A stretch of 64,000 nucleotides of DNA from Thioclava electrotropha (GTDB taxonomy: Bacteria > Pseudomonadota > Alphaproteobacteria > Rhodobacterales > Rhodobacteraceae): assembly GCF_002085925.2 (NCBI RefSeq), contig NZ_CP053562.1, positions 2,989,501-3,053,500 on the forward strand, in the 5' to 3' direction. Every line of letters begins with the position of its first letter. Within the stretch, counting starts at the first letter, position 1. The translations under genes and the position numbers were made by a program. Of the stretch, positions 17,269 through 26,434 are shown piece by piece. Below the pieces are notes generated by a model. That model worked only from the letters and a program-made list of their open reading frames with translations. It did no database searches and had not been told where the DNA came from.

Positions 17269-17274
17269 GGTTTT

Positions 17275-17337
17275 AGGGGCTCTGCCCCTTTGGCCTACGG
17301 CCATTCACCCCGGGATATTTAGGGCAATTGGAAGAAG
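17275..17337. repeat. dispersed intergenic hairpin / GGGATATTT repeat, copy 1
   Basis: Two small hairpins (AGGGGC/GCCCCT at 17275-17289 and GGCC-TAC-GGCC at 17292-17302), then CCCCGGGATATTT (about 17308-17320) and GCAATTGGAAG. It lies between the convergent AEC and irr genes. Related copies are at 35876, 48591 and 55741. It may end transcription, but no U-run follows the stems. Confidence 0.7.
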
Positions 17338-17343
17338 GGCAGC

Positions 17344-17769
17344 TTACGCCTTGCGAACACGGATTACCACGTCGACGCGGGTGATCTCGGCGCCCTCAGG
17401 AGCCTGCGGGATCGAGGCGAGTTTCAGTTCCTCGGCCGGGGCATCCGACAGACGGTTGTCGTCTTCCCAGAAGAAATGCGGGTGGTCGTCCATGCGCGTG
17501 TCGAAATAGCTGCGCGCGCCATCCACCGTTATCTCATGCATCAGCCCGGCATCGCAGAACGCCTTGAGCGTGTTGTAGACGGTGGCGAGCGAGACCTTCT
17601 CCCCTGCGTCACACGCAGCGGCATAGAGGCTTTCGGCCGTGACATGACGATTTTCCCCATCGCCCACGAGCAATGTGGCCAGCGCCAGTCGCTGACGGGT
17701 GGGGCGCAGCCCGCCACGGCTCAGCCAGTCCTGCCCGCGGCGCTGTTCGGTCGAATTCGTCACAGCCAT
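17344..17769 (-). CDS. irr: iron response regulator Irr (Fur family)
   Basis: 141 aa. Fur-type winged helix at about residues 20-80 (RPTRQRLALATLL, SLATVYNTLKAF). The regulatory HxH motif is HPH at residues 96-98 in DDHPHFFWED, as in Irr rather than the zinc/iron ligands of true Fur. The N-terminal heme-regulatory Cys-Pro motif of Bradyrhizobium Irr is absent. In alphaproteobacteria Irr senses heme/iron status and represses or activates iron genes. It is transcribed away from fabA through a shared 151-bp region. Confidence 0.9.
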   Translation of the reverse strand: MAVTNSTEQRRGQDWLSRGGLRPTRQRLALATLLVGDGENRHVTAESLYAAACDAGEKVSLATVYNTLKAFCDAGLMHEITVDGARSYFDTRMDDHPHFFWEDDNRLSDAPAEELKLASIPQAPEGAEITRVDVVIRVRKA

Positions 17770-17920
17770 GTCATGTCTCCTCGGTACCTATATGAGACTT
17801 TTCCACTCAGGTTTCAATGCAACCGCGCAGGGGCGCGGCCTGTCACCGTCGCCCTTGCGCCACGCGGCCACGCGGTGATAGAGGGATGCAAAAGCACGCC
17901 AAAACCGGGAAGGAGCGCCG
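17770..17920. promoter_or_regulatory. divergent irr / fabA promoter region
   Basis: 151 bp shared by two divergent genes, so it must hold both promoters. It is locally AT-richer near 17785-17820 (ACCTATATGAGAC, TTTCCACTCAGG). No Irr box of the ICE type (TTTAGAA-N-TTCTAAA) is present. Confidence 0.45.
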
Positions 17921-18430
17921 ATGGCTGGGTTTCCGACGAGCTTCGGGAAAGAAGATCTTCTGAAATGTGCACGCGGGGAGCTGTTTGGCCCCGGCAATGC
18001 ACAGCTTCCGGCGCCGCCGATGCTGATGATGGATCGCATCACCGACATCTCGGGCGATGGCGGCAAGCACGGCAAGGGTCATGTGGTCGCCGAGTTCGAC
18101 ATCACCCCGGACCTGTGGTTCTTCGAATGCCATTTCCCCGGCAATCCGATCATGCCCGGCTGCCTCGGTCTCGATGGCCTGTGGCAGCTGACCGGCTTCA
18201 ATCTGGGCTGGCGTGGCTGGCAGGGTCGCGGCTATGCGCTTGGCGTGGGCGAGGTTAAGCTCACCGGCATGGTCCGCCCGGATCGTAAAATGCTGACCTA
18301 CAAGGTCGATTTCACCAAGGCCATTCAGACCCGTCGCCTGACCATGGGTGTCGCCGACGGGATCGTCGAGGCCGACGGTGACGTGATCTACGAGGTCAAG
18401 GACATGAAGGTCGCGCTCTCCGAGAGCTGA
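17921..18430 (+). CDS. fabA: 3-hydroxydecanoyl-ACP dehydratase/isomerase
   Basis: 169 aa, the normal FabA length. Hot-dog fold with catalytic His71 in [13 protein letters not shown] and Asp85 in GLDGLWQ, the FabA-specific pair. It dehydrates 3-hydroxydecanoyl-ACP and isomerises the product to cis-3-decenoyl-ACP, the entry to unsaturated fatty acids. FabB follows after 31 bases and FabI after another 42, an operon for anaerobic-type unsaturated fatty acid synthesis. Confidence 0.96.
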   Translation: MAGFPTSFGKEDLLKCARGELFGPGNAQLPAPPMLMMDRITDISGDGGKHGKGHVVAEFDITPDLWFFECHFPGNPIMPGCLGLDGLWQLTGFNLGWRGWQGRGYALGVGEVKLTGMVRPDRKMLTYKVDFTKAIQTRRLTMGVADGIVEADGDVIYEVKDMKVALSES

Positions 18431-18461
18431 CCCCCATAGACAGACAAGACAGGAGGCCCGC

Positions 18462-19691
18462 ATGCGCCGCGTCGTCATCACCGGTTTGGGCATCGTCTCG
18501 CCCATCGGCAACAATGCCGAAGAAGTCACCGCCAGCCTGAAAGCCGGCAAATCCGGCATCGTATTCGCCGAAGATTACGCCGAGCGCGGCTTCCGCAGCC
18601 AGGTCAAAGGCCAGCCGAAGATCACGCTCGAGGACCATATCGACAAGCGCAACCTGCGCTTCATGGGTCCGGGCGCGGCCTATAACTTCATCGCGATGGA
18701 GCAGGCTCTGGCCGATAGCGGTCTCGAAGAGAGCGACATCTCGAACCCGCGCAGCGGCCTGATCATGGGCTCGGGCGGTCCGTCCACCTCGAACTTCTTC
18801 GAGGCGCATCGCATCGTCATGGAGAAGGGTTCGCCCAAGCGGATGGGACCGTTCATGGTCACCCGCTGCATGAGTTCGACGAACTCGGCCTGTCTGGCCA
18901 CGCCGTTCAAGATCAAGGGCGTGAACTACTCGATCACCTCGGCCTGCTCGACCTCGGCGCATTGCATCGGCAACGGCACCGAACTGATCCAGATGGGCAA
19001 GCAGGACATCGTCTTCGCCGGCGGCGGCGAGGAACTGGACTGGACGCTGAGCTGCCTCTTCGACGCGATGGGCGCGATGTCGTCGAAATATAACGACACG
19101 CCCGAGCTGGCCTCGCGCGCTTTCGACGCGACCCGCGACGGGTTCGTTATCGCGGGCGGCGGCGGTGTCGTCGTGCTGGAAGAGCTCGAGCACGCCAAGG
19201 CGCGCGGCGCGAAAATCTACGCGGAAGTCACCGGCTACGGCGCGACCTCGGACGGCCACGACATGGTGGCGCCGTCGGGCGAAGGCGGCGAGCGGTCGAT
19301 GAAGCTCGCGGTCGGCACCCTGCCCGAAGGCCGCAAGATCTCCTACATCAATGCGCATGGCACCTCGACGCCCGCAGGCGACGTGACCGAAGTGCAGGCC
19401 GTGCGCCGCGTCTTCGGCGAGGAAAACGTGCCGAAGATCTCCTCGACCAAATCGCTCACCGGGCACTCGCTCGGCGCGACCGGCGTGCATGAGGCGATCT
19501 ATTCGCTCTTGATGATGGAAAACAACTTCATCACGGCCTCGGCCAACATCACCGAGCTCGACCCGGAGATCAAACCCGAAGAGATCGCGATGGAGCGGAT
19601 CGACAATGTCGAGTTCGACTCGGTCCTGTCGAACAGCTTCGGCTTCGGCGGCACCAACGCGTCGCTCGTGATGAGCAAGTATCGAGACTAA
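18462..19691 (+). CDS. fabB: beta-ketoacyl-ACP synthase I
   Basis: 409 aa. Catalytic Cys162 in [11 protein letters not shown], first His in [11 protein letters not shown] and second in TGHSLGATG, with the family Lys in between (KSLTGHS). GAACGGTN-type C-terminus (FGFGGTNAS). FabB condenses malonyl-ACP with cis-3-decenoyl-ACP to keep the double bond. Pairing with fabA upstream supports FabB rather than FabF. Confidence 0.95.
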   Translation: MRRVVITGLGIVSPIGNNAEEVTASLKAGKSGIVFAEDYAERGFRSQVKGQPKITLEDHIDKRNLRFMGPGAAYNFIAMEQALADSGLEESDISNPRSGLIMGSGGPSTSNFFEAHRIVMEKGSPKRMGPFMVTRCMSSTNSACLATPFKIKGVNYSITSACSTSAHCIGNGTELIQMGKQDIVFAGGGEELDWTLSCLFDAMGAMSSKYNDTPELASRAFDATRDGFVIAGGGGVVVLEELEHAKARGAKIYAEVTGYGATSDGHDMVAPSGEGGERSMKLAVGTLPEGRKISYINAHGTSTPAGDVTEVQAVRRVFGEENVPKISSTKSLTGHSLGATGVHEAIYSLLMMENNFITASANITELDPEIKPEEIAMERIDNVEFDSVLSNSFGFGGTNASLVMSKYRD

Positions 19692-19733
19692 CGGCAAGAA
19701 CAAACGGCGACAGAAACGGCGGCAGGGACGGGA

Positions 19734-20522
19734 ATGGCGGAACTGATGAAGGGTAAGCGCGGCCTCGTGATGGGGGTCGCCAACGAGCGCTCAATCGCTT
19801 GGGGGATCGCAAAGGCACTGGCCGAGCAAGGCGCGGAGCTTGCGTTCTCCTATCAGGGCGAAGCCTTCGGCAAGCGGGTCGAACCGCTGGCCGAGAGCGT
19901 GGGCTCGAAATTCCTGCTGGATGTGGACGTGAATGACGACGCCTCGATGGACGCCGCCTTCGCCAAGCTGAAAGAGGAATGGGGTTCGATCGATTTCGTC
20001 GTGCACGCCATCGCCTATTCCGACAAATCCGAACTCGCGGGCCGGTTCATCAACACCACCCGCGAGAACTTCAAGAACTCGCTGACGATCTCCTGCTACA
20101 GCTTCATCGACGTGGCCAAGCGTGCCTCGGAACTGATGAACGAAGGCGGCTCGATGATCACGCTGACCTATATGGGCTCACAACGCGTGACGCCCTATTA
20201 CAACGTGATGGGCGTGGCGAAAGCGGCGCTGGAATCGGCAGTGCGCTATCTGGCAGCCGATCTGGGCCCCGACGGCATCCGCGTGAACGCGATCTCGCCC
20301 GGCCCGATGAAGACGCTGGCCGGTGCTGCGATCGGCGGCGCGCGCAAGACCTTCCGCCACACGGAGCACAATTCGCCGCTGCGCCATAACGCGACGCTGG
20401 AAGCGATCGGCGGCACGGCTGTCTATCTGCTCTCGGAGTACGGTGCGTGCACCTCCGGCGAGATCATCTCGGTCGATAGCGGCTATCACGTCATGGGTAT
20501 GCCCGCGGCGGAGAACCTGTAA
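19734..20522 (+). CDS. fabI: enoyl-ACP reductase (NADH)
   Basis: 262 aa short-chain-dehydrogenase fold. N-terminal nucleotide site GVANERSIAWGIA (about residues 14-26) is typical of FabI. The catalytic Tyr-x6-Lys is seen in YYNVMGVAKAALE (about residues 156-166). It reduces the trans-2-enoyl-ACP double bond in each elongation cycle and is the usual triclosan target. Last gene of the fabA-fabB-fabI set. An internal ATG at 19746 is an alternative start. Confidence 0.94.
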   Translation: MAELMKGKRGLVMGVANERSIAWGIAKALAEQGAELAFSYQGEAFGKRVEPLAESVGSKFLLDVDVNDDASMDAAFAKLKEEWGSIDFVVHAIAYSDKSELAGRFINTTRENFKNSLTISCYSFIDVAKRASELMNEGGSMITLTYMGSQRVTPYYNVMGVAKAALESAVRYLAADLGPDGIRVNAISPGPMKTLAGAAIGGARKTFRHTEHNSPLRHNATLEAIGGTAVYLLSEYGACTSGEIISVDSGYHVMGMPAAENL

Positions 20523-20775
20523 GAAGCTTCGCGCGCACGATCCGCGCCCGGAACGCGGCGAAGCCGCAGGGCGCGCGCCGGCCCGTCCCGACGGGCTGGC
20601 GCATTGCCCCCCGCGCACACCGCTCAAACAAGCGAAGAATGTGGCTGGGCTAAAGTGCCCAGCCCCGAAGTCATGGTGCGCCACCCCACGGGCCGCCGCG
20701 CGCCCTGCTACCCATTCCTCCCTTCCCCATCCCCTGCCCCGCGTTAGGCTTTCCCGAACACGCAGGGAGGCGCGC
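20523..20775. other. hairpin-rich intergenic region after fabI
   Basis: 253 bases with no gene. A strong hairpin at 20575-20602 (stem of 13 bp including one G-U, loop CC, core GCCCGTC/GACGGGC). A second perfect stem GCTGGGC/GCCCAGC is at 20644-20663. No U-run follows either. It could be a Rho-dependent or attenuation-like end of the fab operon, or a dispersed structural repeat. Confidence 0.5.
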
Positions 20776-21555
20776 ATGGCACTCGATTTCTCTATCGGCA
20801 TCATCGGCTCAGGGATGCTCGGCGCAGCGATTGCCGAGGCGCTCTGGCGCGCGGAGCCGAAATCGCTCCTGATGGCCAACCGCTCCGGCGCGCGGCCTGA
20901 CATTGACGGCTTCCCGCCGGAGAACGTCCTGACCGACCCGCAGGCGCTGACGGACGCATGCGACGTGGTGATCCTCTGCGTGCCGCCCGCCGCTGCCCGG
21001 GACCTCAGGATCGATGCGAAAGACAAGCTGGTGATCTCCGTCATGGCGGGCGTGCCGCTCTCCGAGCTCACCCGCATCAGCGCCAGCCCCCGCGTGATCC
21101 GCGCCATGTCGAGCCCGGCGGCAGCAAAGGGCCTCGCCTATAGCCCATGGTTCGCGAGCGATGCCGTGACCGAAGACGACCGCGCGCGCACCCGCGCTCT
21201 CTTCGAGGCCTGCGGGCAGACGGACGAGCTGCACGACGAGGCCCAGATCGACCTCTTTACCGCCATGACCGGCCCGGTGCCGGGCTTCGTCGCCGCCTGC
21301 GCCGCTGCGATGGCGCGTCATGCCGAGGATCAGGGCGTCCCGCCCGAGATCGCCGATCGCGCGGTGCGACAACTGTTCCTCTCCGCCGGGCAGATGATGG
21401 CCGAGGGCCCGACGCCTAAGGCTCATGTGCAGGAGATGATCGACTACGCGGGAACGACGGCCAAGGGCCTCACCACGCTGCGCGACAATGGCTTTGCCGA
21501 GCGTCTGGCCGAAGGGCTCGCCGCCGCGACGCAAGCCTCGCGCGAGATCTACTGA
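20776..21555 (+). CDS. pyrroline-5-carboxylate reductase-like oxidoreductase
   Basis: 259 aa. Rossmann start IGIIGSGMLGAAIAEAL (residues 7-23) then VILCVPPAA, VISVMAGVPL and a helical C-terminal dimerisation domain (AMTGPVPGFVAA through MIDYAGTTAKGL), the ProC layout. The usual ProC C-terminal GGTT motif is AGTTAKGL here, so the substrate may be proline-like or different. The active Thr/Ser region is kept. RBS AGGGAGG precedes ATG 20776. Not in an obvious proline operon. Confidence 0.8.
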   Translation: MALDFSIGIIGSGMLGAAIAEALWRAEPKSLLMANRSGARPDIDGFPPENVLTDPQALTDACDVVILCVPPAAARDLRIDAKDKLVISVMAGVPLSELTRISASPRVIRAMSSPAAAKGLAYSPWFASDAVTEDDRARTRALFEACGQTDELHDEAQIDLFTAMTGPVPGFVAACAAAMARHAEDQGVPPEIADRAVRQLFLSAGQMMAEGPTPKAHVQEMIDYAGTTAKGLTTLRDNGFAERLAEGLAAATQASREIY

Positions 21556-21606
21556 CCCTTGCACCCGGCCCCGCCGACGCTAGGGTGTGGCTCGGGAGGA
21601 AATATC

Positions 21607-22278
21607 ATGTCCATTCAGCTTTGCGTCTTCGACGCCTACGGCACGCTCTTCGACGTCGACGCCGCCGCGCGCAATCTGGCCGCCGAGGAGCCGCGTCTGA
21701 CCGAGATCTGGCCGCGCCTTGCCGCCGATTGGCGCCGCAAGCAGCTGGAATATAGCTGGCTGCGCGAGGTGATGGGCGATTACGTCGATTTCTGGCAGCT
21801 GACCCGCGACGGGCTCGATTGGGCGATGGCCGCACAGAATCTCGACGATCCCGATCTGGCCGAGCGGCTGATGGCGCTTTACCGTGAATTGCCCGCCTTC
21901 CCCGAAGTGCCCGAGATGCTCGACGCGCTGCATCATCGCGGTGTGGGGCGTGCGATCCTGTCGAACGGCGCGCCGGACATGCTGGGGGCTGCGGTCCATG
22001 CGGCGGGCGTGGGGCATCTGCTCGACGAGGTGCTCTCGATCCACGAGATCGGCCACTACAAACCCCGCGCCGCCGTCTACGACATGATCGCGCAGAAGAT
22101 GGGCGTCGATCCTGAGCATACCTGTTTCGTCTCGTCGAATGGCTGGGATGCGGCAGGCGCGGCCAAGGCGGGCTTCCACGTCCTTTGGGTCAACCGCGCG
22201 GGCGCCCCGGTCGAGCGCCTGCCCTACAAACCCGCGGCGATCCTGACGGACCTGCGCGCGGTGCCCGACCACCTCTGA
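21607..22278 (+). CDS. HAD-superfamily L-2-haloacid dehalogenase-type hydrolase
   Basis: 223 aa from ATG 21607, which has GGGAGGA 8 bases upstream; the frame is open further upstream without a good RBS. Nucleophile Asp in FDAYGTLFD (about residue 8), motif II SNGAP, Lys in HYKPRAAVYD and SSNGWDAAGAAKAGF. This is the type II dehalogenase pattern (SNGxxD, nucleophile Asp with AYGT). It probably removes halide from 2-haloacids, or acts as a phosphatase. A specific substrate cannot be read from the sequence. Confidence 0.85.
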   Translation: MSIQLCVFDAYGTLFDVDAAARNLAAEEPRLTEIWPRLAADWRRKQLEYSWLREVMGDYVDFWQLTRDGLDWAMAAQNLDDPDLAERLMALYRELPAFPEVPEMLDALHHRGVGRAILSNGAPDMLGAAVHAAGVGHLLDEVLSIHEIGHYKPRAAVYDMIAQKMGVDPEHTCFVSSNGWDAAGAAKAGFHVLWVNRAGAPVERLPYKPAAILTDLRAVPDHL

Positions 22279-22285
22279 GAGGCGC

Positions 22286-22876
22286 TCACTCGTCCATCTC
22301 GCGCAGCGCGCGCCGCAACCGCATCGTCTGCGCCTGAAACCCTTCCGCATCCGTGTATTCCACGAAATCGCGGTAGCGCAGATGCGGCCCCTTCACCCGA
22401 TGCGCGTGCTTGATCGGGCACCAATATTGCTCGGTCCGCGCGGCGATCTCGTAGGCATAGCTCAGAAGTCCGTTGCAATAACCGCAATAGACGCAGTTCA
22501 GCTTCTGCAGCGCGTTGAGATAGGCCAGATGCTGACGGTCGACCACGATATGATCGGAGCGCTTCACCTTGGCGATGCGGTAGATCGGAAAACAGATCGC
22601 CTGATAGAGGCTTACGAAGAGGTCGAGAAGCACGAAGGGCACGATCAGCGAATAGATCACCGGGGCGGTCAGAATGACCATCGGGCGCGCATAGGACAGG
22701 AAGCGCAACAGCCCCACCCGCGCCTGCCGATGCGCATCTCGCACGCCCGCCTCGAACACCACCCGGTTGTGATCGAGCCGGAACGCCATCGCCTCGCGCC
22801 TGCGCTCCCATTCCGCTTCGATTTCGTCTTCGAGCGCACTCAGTCTTTCGTGTAATCTTTCCAGCGTGTCAGCCAT
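22286..22876 (-). CDS. conserved membrane protein with four-Cys site
   Basis: 196 aa. Residues 1-55 form a charged coiled helix (LERLHERLSALEDEIEAEWE), and residues about 62-100 are one or two membrane helices. A CVYCGYC motif (Cys at about 128, 131 and 134) and Cys153 may bind zinc or iron. The C-terminus is basic and acidic mixed. I do not know a function. It is convergent with the haloacid dehalogenase gene (7-bp gap) and divergent from the hydrolase gene. Confidence 0.65.
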   Translation of the reverse strand: MADTLERLHERLSALEDEIEAEWERRREAMAFRLDHNRVVFEAGVRDAHRQARVGLLRFLSYARPMVILTAPVIYSLIVPFVLLDLFVSLYQAICFPIYRIAKVKRSDHIVVDRQHLAYLNALQKLNCVYCGYCNGLLSYAYEIAARTEQYWCPIKHAHRVKGPHLRYRDFVEYTDAEGFQAQTMRLRRALREMDE

Positions 22877-22939
22877 GGCGATCTCCCTCTAACGCACTAT
22901 GATCGCTGACAGGTCAGCAATCCAGAGAGGAGCGGCGTA

Positions 22940-23764
22940 ATGGAATTCTTTACCGCGGATGATGGCGCGAAGATCGCGTATCGCGACAGTGGCAGCGGCG
23001 TGCCGGTCTTGGCCCTGTCCGGGCTGACGCGAAACACCCGCGACTTCGACTACGTCGCCCCGCATCTCAAGGACGTGCGGCTGATCTGCATGGACTATCG
23101 CGGCCGCGGCGAGAGCGACTGGACCGGTGAAGCCACCTATACCGTGCCACGCGAAGCGGCGGATGCGCTGCAACTGCTCGATCATCTGGGAATCGAGAAG
23201 GCCGCGATCCTCGGCACGTCGCGCGGCGGGCTCGTGGGGATGTATCTCGCGCTGACCGCGAAAGAGCGCATGACCGGGCTCGCGCTGAACGATGTCGGAC
23301 CTGTCCTTGACGAGAAGGGGCTGAACAAGATCTTCGACTATATCGGGCGCAACCCGGCGGCGAAGAGCTATGCGGAAATGGCTGAAAAGCTGCCCGAGGC
23401 GATGATCGGTTTCGACAAGGTGCCGCCCAATCGCTGGGCGATGGAGGTCCGCCACCATTACGTCGAGACCGATGACGGGTTGAAGATCAATTACGACCCG
23501 GCCCTGCGCGATGCCTTCCTCGGCGCCTTCAAGGGCGGCGTGGAGCCAGCCTGGCCGCTCTTCGAGGCCACCGAAGGGCTGCCGATCGTCCTGACCCACG
23601 GCGCGAATTCCGATCTGCTGAGCGACGCCACGGTGGACGAGATGCAGCGCCGCCGCCCGGACATGATCTATGCGCGCGTCGCCGACCGCGCCCATATCCC
23701 CTTCCTCGACGAACCCGAGTCGCTTGCAGCCCTCGAAGCGTGGGTCGAACGGATCAAAGGGTGA
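22940..23764 (+). CDS. alpha/beta-fold hydrolase
   Basis: 274 aa. Nucleophile elbow GTSRGG with Ser94, oxyanion segment ALSGLTRNT near residue 27, acidic residue in THGANSDLL (about residue 216) and catalytic His252 in ADRAHIPFLDEP. Typical of esterases, epoxide hydrolases and related enzymes; the substrate is not evident. The stop overlaps the next start (GTGA), so it is translationally coupled with the DMT transporter gene. Confidence 0.85.
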   Translation: MEFFTADDGAKIAYRDSGSGVPVLALSGLTRNTRDFDYVAPHLKDVRLICMDYRGRGESDWTGEATYTVPREAADALQLLDHLGIEKAAILGTSRGGLVGMYLALTAKERMTGLALNDVGPVLDEKGLNKIFDYIGRNPAAKSYAEMAEKLPEAMIGFDKVPPNRWAMEVRHHYVETDDGLKINYDPALRDAFLGAFKGGVEPAWPLFEATEGLPIVLTHGANSDLLSDATVDEMQRRRPDMIYARVADRAHIPFLDEPESLAALEAWVERIKG

Positions 23765-24651
23765 GCGAGGCCCGTGTCACCCTCATCGCCAGCGCGATCA
23801 CGCTGATCACGGGCGCGCTCTGGGGGCTTTATTGGCTCCCGGTGCGCGCGTTGGACGGACATGGTCTGGCGGGCGCCTGGGGCACGGTTGCGATCACCCT
23901 GGTCGCCTGCGTGGCGATGGCGCCCGTCGCTTGGGCTAAACGCGATGAACTCGCCGCCGCCACACCAGCCGCGCTGATCTCGGTCGCGCTCGGCGGGGCG
24001 GCCTTCGCGCTCTATTCGATCGGCTTTCTCTACGGCCGCGTCGCGCTGGTGATCCTGCTGTGGTTCCTCACCCCGGTCTGGTCGGTGCTGATCGGGCGGT
24101 TCGTGCTGGGCTGGCCGGTCTCACGGCTGCGACTGGCCGCGATCGTGATCGGCCTGTCGGGGCTCGGCCTGATGCTGGGCGCGAGCGGTGGCCTGCCGCT
24201 ACCCAGCAGCTTGGGCGAATGGATGACGCTTGTAGGCGGCGTGATCTGGTCGGTCGCGACCACGGGGATGCGCACCAGATCGACGCTTTCGCCCGGCCCC
24301 GCCACCTTCGTCTTCGCGGCAGGCGCGGCCCTTACCGCACTTTGCCTCGCACCGTTCCTTGCGCCGCTGCCCGCAAACGGGGTCGATTGGGCGGCGTCGG
24401 TTGGGCTGATCGGTGCCGCCGGGGTGTTCTGGTGGGGCGCAGCGACGGCCGGGCTTATGTGGGCGACCGTGCGGCTCGAACCGGCGCGGATCGGGATATT
24501 GCTGATGAGCGAGGTGCTCGTCGGCGCGGTCTCCGCCGCGCTGATCGCGGGCGAACAGCTCGCTGCGCTGGAAATCGCAGGCGGCGCGCTGGTGCTGGGC
24601 GCCGGGCTGCTGGAGGTCTGGCCTGCGCGCCCCAAGCAACACCCCGCCTGA
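23761..24651 (+). CDS. EamA/DMT-family transporter
   Basis: 296 aa from GTG 23761, which overlaps the upstream TGA. About ten membrane helices in two EamA repeats (first half to about residue 145, second from about 150), with the charged C-terminus in the cytoplasm. Drug/metabolite transporters export metabolites, amino acids or drugs; no substrate is evident. A bidirectional terminator hairpin follows. Confidence 0.82.
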   Translation: MSEARVTLIASAITLITGALWGLYWLPVRALDGHGLAGAWGTVAITLVACVAMAPVAWAKRDELAAATPAALISVALGGAAFALYSIGFLYGRVALVILLWFLTPVWSVLIGRFVLGWPVSRLRLAAIVIGLSGLGLMLGASGGLPLPSSLGEWMTLVGGVIWSVATTGMRTRSTLSPGPATFVFAAGAALTALCLAPFLAPLPANGVDWAASVGLIGAAGVFWWGAATAGLMWATVRLEPARIGILLMSEVLVGAVSAALIAGEQLAALEIAGGALVLGAGLLEVWPARPKQHPA

Positions 24652-24674
24652 CCCACACACCCCATTCGCAAACA

Positions 24675-24704
24675 AAAAAGGCGCCCCGCAGGGCGCCTTT
24701 TCTA
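24675..24704. terminator. bidirectional Rho-independent terminator
   Basis: Stem GGCGCCC-CGCA-GGGCGCC with an A-run on the left (AAAAAA) and TTTTCT on the right. It can end both the plus-strand transporter transcript and the minus-strand efp transcript. Strong and short, as intrinsic terminators are. Confidence 0.9.
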
Positions 24705-24721
24705 TCAAATCGCGGCGAGGA

Positions 24722-25291
24722 TCAGTCCTTCGCGCGCTCCACGTACGTGGTGTCTTCGGTGTTGATCACGATGCGCGTGCCCACGCCGATATGCGGCGGC
24801 ACCATCACGCGAATCCCACCGGTGCAGATCGAGGGCTTGTAGCTCGACGACGCGGTCTGACCCTTCACGACCGGCTCGGTCTCTTCGACTTCGACGGTGA
24901 CCTTCTGCGGCAGGTCGATTGCGATCGCGTTCTCCTGGAAGGTCTTGAGGTGAACGCGGATACCGTCGCGCAGGAACACTTTCGCGTCGCCGATCACGTC
25001 ATCCTGCACCGCGAGCTGCTCATAGGTCTCGGGGTCCATGAAGTGATAGCCTTCGCCATCCTCGTACAGGAAATCGTACTCGCGCTCTTCGACATGGGCG
25101 CGTTCGACCTGCTCGGTCGTGCGCCAGCGCTCCGACACCTTCGTGCCGTCCGAGATGCGGCGCATGTCTACCTGCGTGACAGGCGTGCCCTTGCCGGGAT
25201 GGATGTTCTGCGCGGTGATCACGACGTAAAGCTTGTCGTCGATTTCAAGCACGTTGCCCTTGCGGACAGAGGAAGCGATGACTTTCGCCAT
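24722..25291 (-). CDS. efp: elongation factor P
   Basis: 189 aa; KOW-like domain I and two OB domains. Lys34 in IHPGKGTPV is the conserved modification site. EF-P enters the ribosomal E-site region and rescues stalling at polyproline stretches. The adjacent divergent gene encodes the ligase EpmA, so lysylation of Lys34 is expected. The lysine aminomutase EpmB is not in the window. Confidence 0.96.
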   Translation of the reverse strand: MAKVIASSVRKGNVLEIDDKLYVVITAQNIHPGKGTPVTQVDMRRISDGTKVSERWRTTEQVERAHVEEREYDFLYEDGEGYHFMDPETYEQLAVQDDVIGDAKVFLRDGIRVHLKTFQENAIAIDLPQKVTVEVEETEPVVKGQTASSSYKPSICTGGIRVMVPPHIGVGTRIVINTEDTTYVERAKD

Positions 25292-25390
25292 GAAAGGACC
25301 CCTTTGAATTCGGATGAAACAGGCTCTGGCGCCCGGGTTGCTGGTCGCCTAAACCATTTGCGCCCCGATTTCCAGCCTGAAAGGCCTGTC

Positions 25391-26431
25391 ATGCCCCCGT
25401 TCTGGACGCCCGAGCGCCACGCCGACCGCCGCCCCGCCCTTCTCGCGCGCAACCGCATTCAGGCCGCGATCCGCGGCTGGCTCGCGACAGAGGATTTCGT
25501 CGAGGTCGATCCCTGCGCGCTGCAGGTCTCGCCCGGCAACGAGGCGCATCTGCACGCCTTCGCCACCGAGATGATCGGCAATGACGGCGCGGCGCGGCGG
25601 ATGTATCTGCACACCTCGCCCGAATTCGCGATGAAGAAACTTCTGGCGGCGGGTGAGCCGCGCATCGCCGCCTTCGCCCATGTTTGGCGCAACCGCGAGG
25701 CAGGCAAGCGCCATTCGCCCGAATTCACCATGCTGGAATGGTATCGCGCGGGCGAAGACTATACCGCGCTGATGGCCGATTGCGCGGCGATGCTACGGCT
25801 GGCAGCCGAGGCCGCGGGATCGTCGGTGCTGCGCTATGGCACCGCCGAATGCGACCCCTTAGCCGAACCCGAACGACTGTCGGTCGCTGACGCCTTCCAG
25901 CGCCATGCCGGGATCGACCTGCTCGCCACCTGCGACGGGGCCGAGACCGACGCGGAAGCCCTGCGCCTGCAATCCGAGGCGATCGGCTTTGCAGTGGCCG
26001 AGGCGGATAGCTGGTCGGACATCGTCTCGAAACTGCTGGTCGCGAAGGTCGAGCCGCATCTGGGCCACGGCCGCGCGACGATTCTGGATCGCTACCCGCT
26101 GGCCGAGGCCGCGCTGGCCCGCCCTGCCCCGGATGACGGCCGCGTAGCCGAACGGTTCGAGCTTTACGCCTGCGGGGTCGAACTCGCGAACGGCTTCGGC
26201 GAGCTGACCGATCCGGCCGAACAGCGCCGCCGCTTCGAGGGCGACATGGATCTGAAGGAAGAACTCTATGGCGAGCGTTACCCGATCGACGAAGATTTCC
26301 TCACCGCGCTCGAGATCATGCCCGAGGCGTCCGGCATCGCGCTTGGCTTCGACCGGCTGGTGATGCTCGCCACCGGCGCGCCGAAGATCGAGGATGTGCT
26401 CTGGGTGCCCGTAGGCGGCGCGACAGGCTGA
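25391..26431 (+). CDS. epmA: EF-P--(R)-beta-lysine ligase (EpmA/GenX type)
   Basis: 346 aa class II aminoacyl-tRNA synthetase-like catalytic domain with no anticodon-binding domain. Motif 2 is HVWRNREAGKRHSPEF (about residues 96-111) and motif 3 is GIALGFDRLVML near 319-330. Residues such as ELANGFGEL match the LysRS active site. It charges lysine or beta-lysine onto EF-P. Divergent from efp through about 100 bp. Confidence 0.93.
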   Translation: MPPFWTPERHADRRPALLARNRIQAAIRGWLATEDFVEVDPCALQVSPGNEAHLHAFATEMIGNDGAARRMYLHTSPEFAMKKLLAAGEPRIAAFAHVWRNREAGKRHSPEFTMLEWYRAGEDYTALMADCAAMLRLAAEAAGSSVLRYGTAECDPLAEPERLSVADAFQRHAGIDLLATCDGAETDAEALRLQSEAIGFAVAEADSWSDIVSKLLVAKVEPHLGHGRATILDRYPLAEAALARPAPDDGRVAERFELYACGVELANGFGELTDPAEQRRRFEGDMDLKEELYGERYPIDEDFLTALEIMPEASGIALGFDRLVMLATGAPKIEDVLWVPVGGATG

Positions 26432-26434
26432 GCC

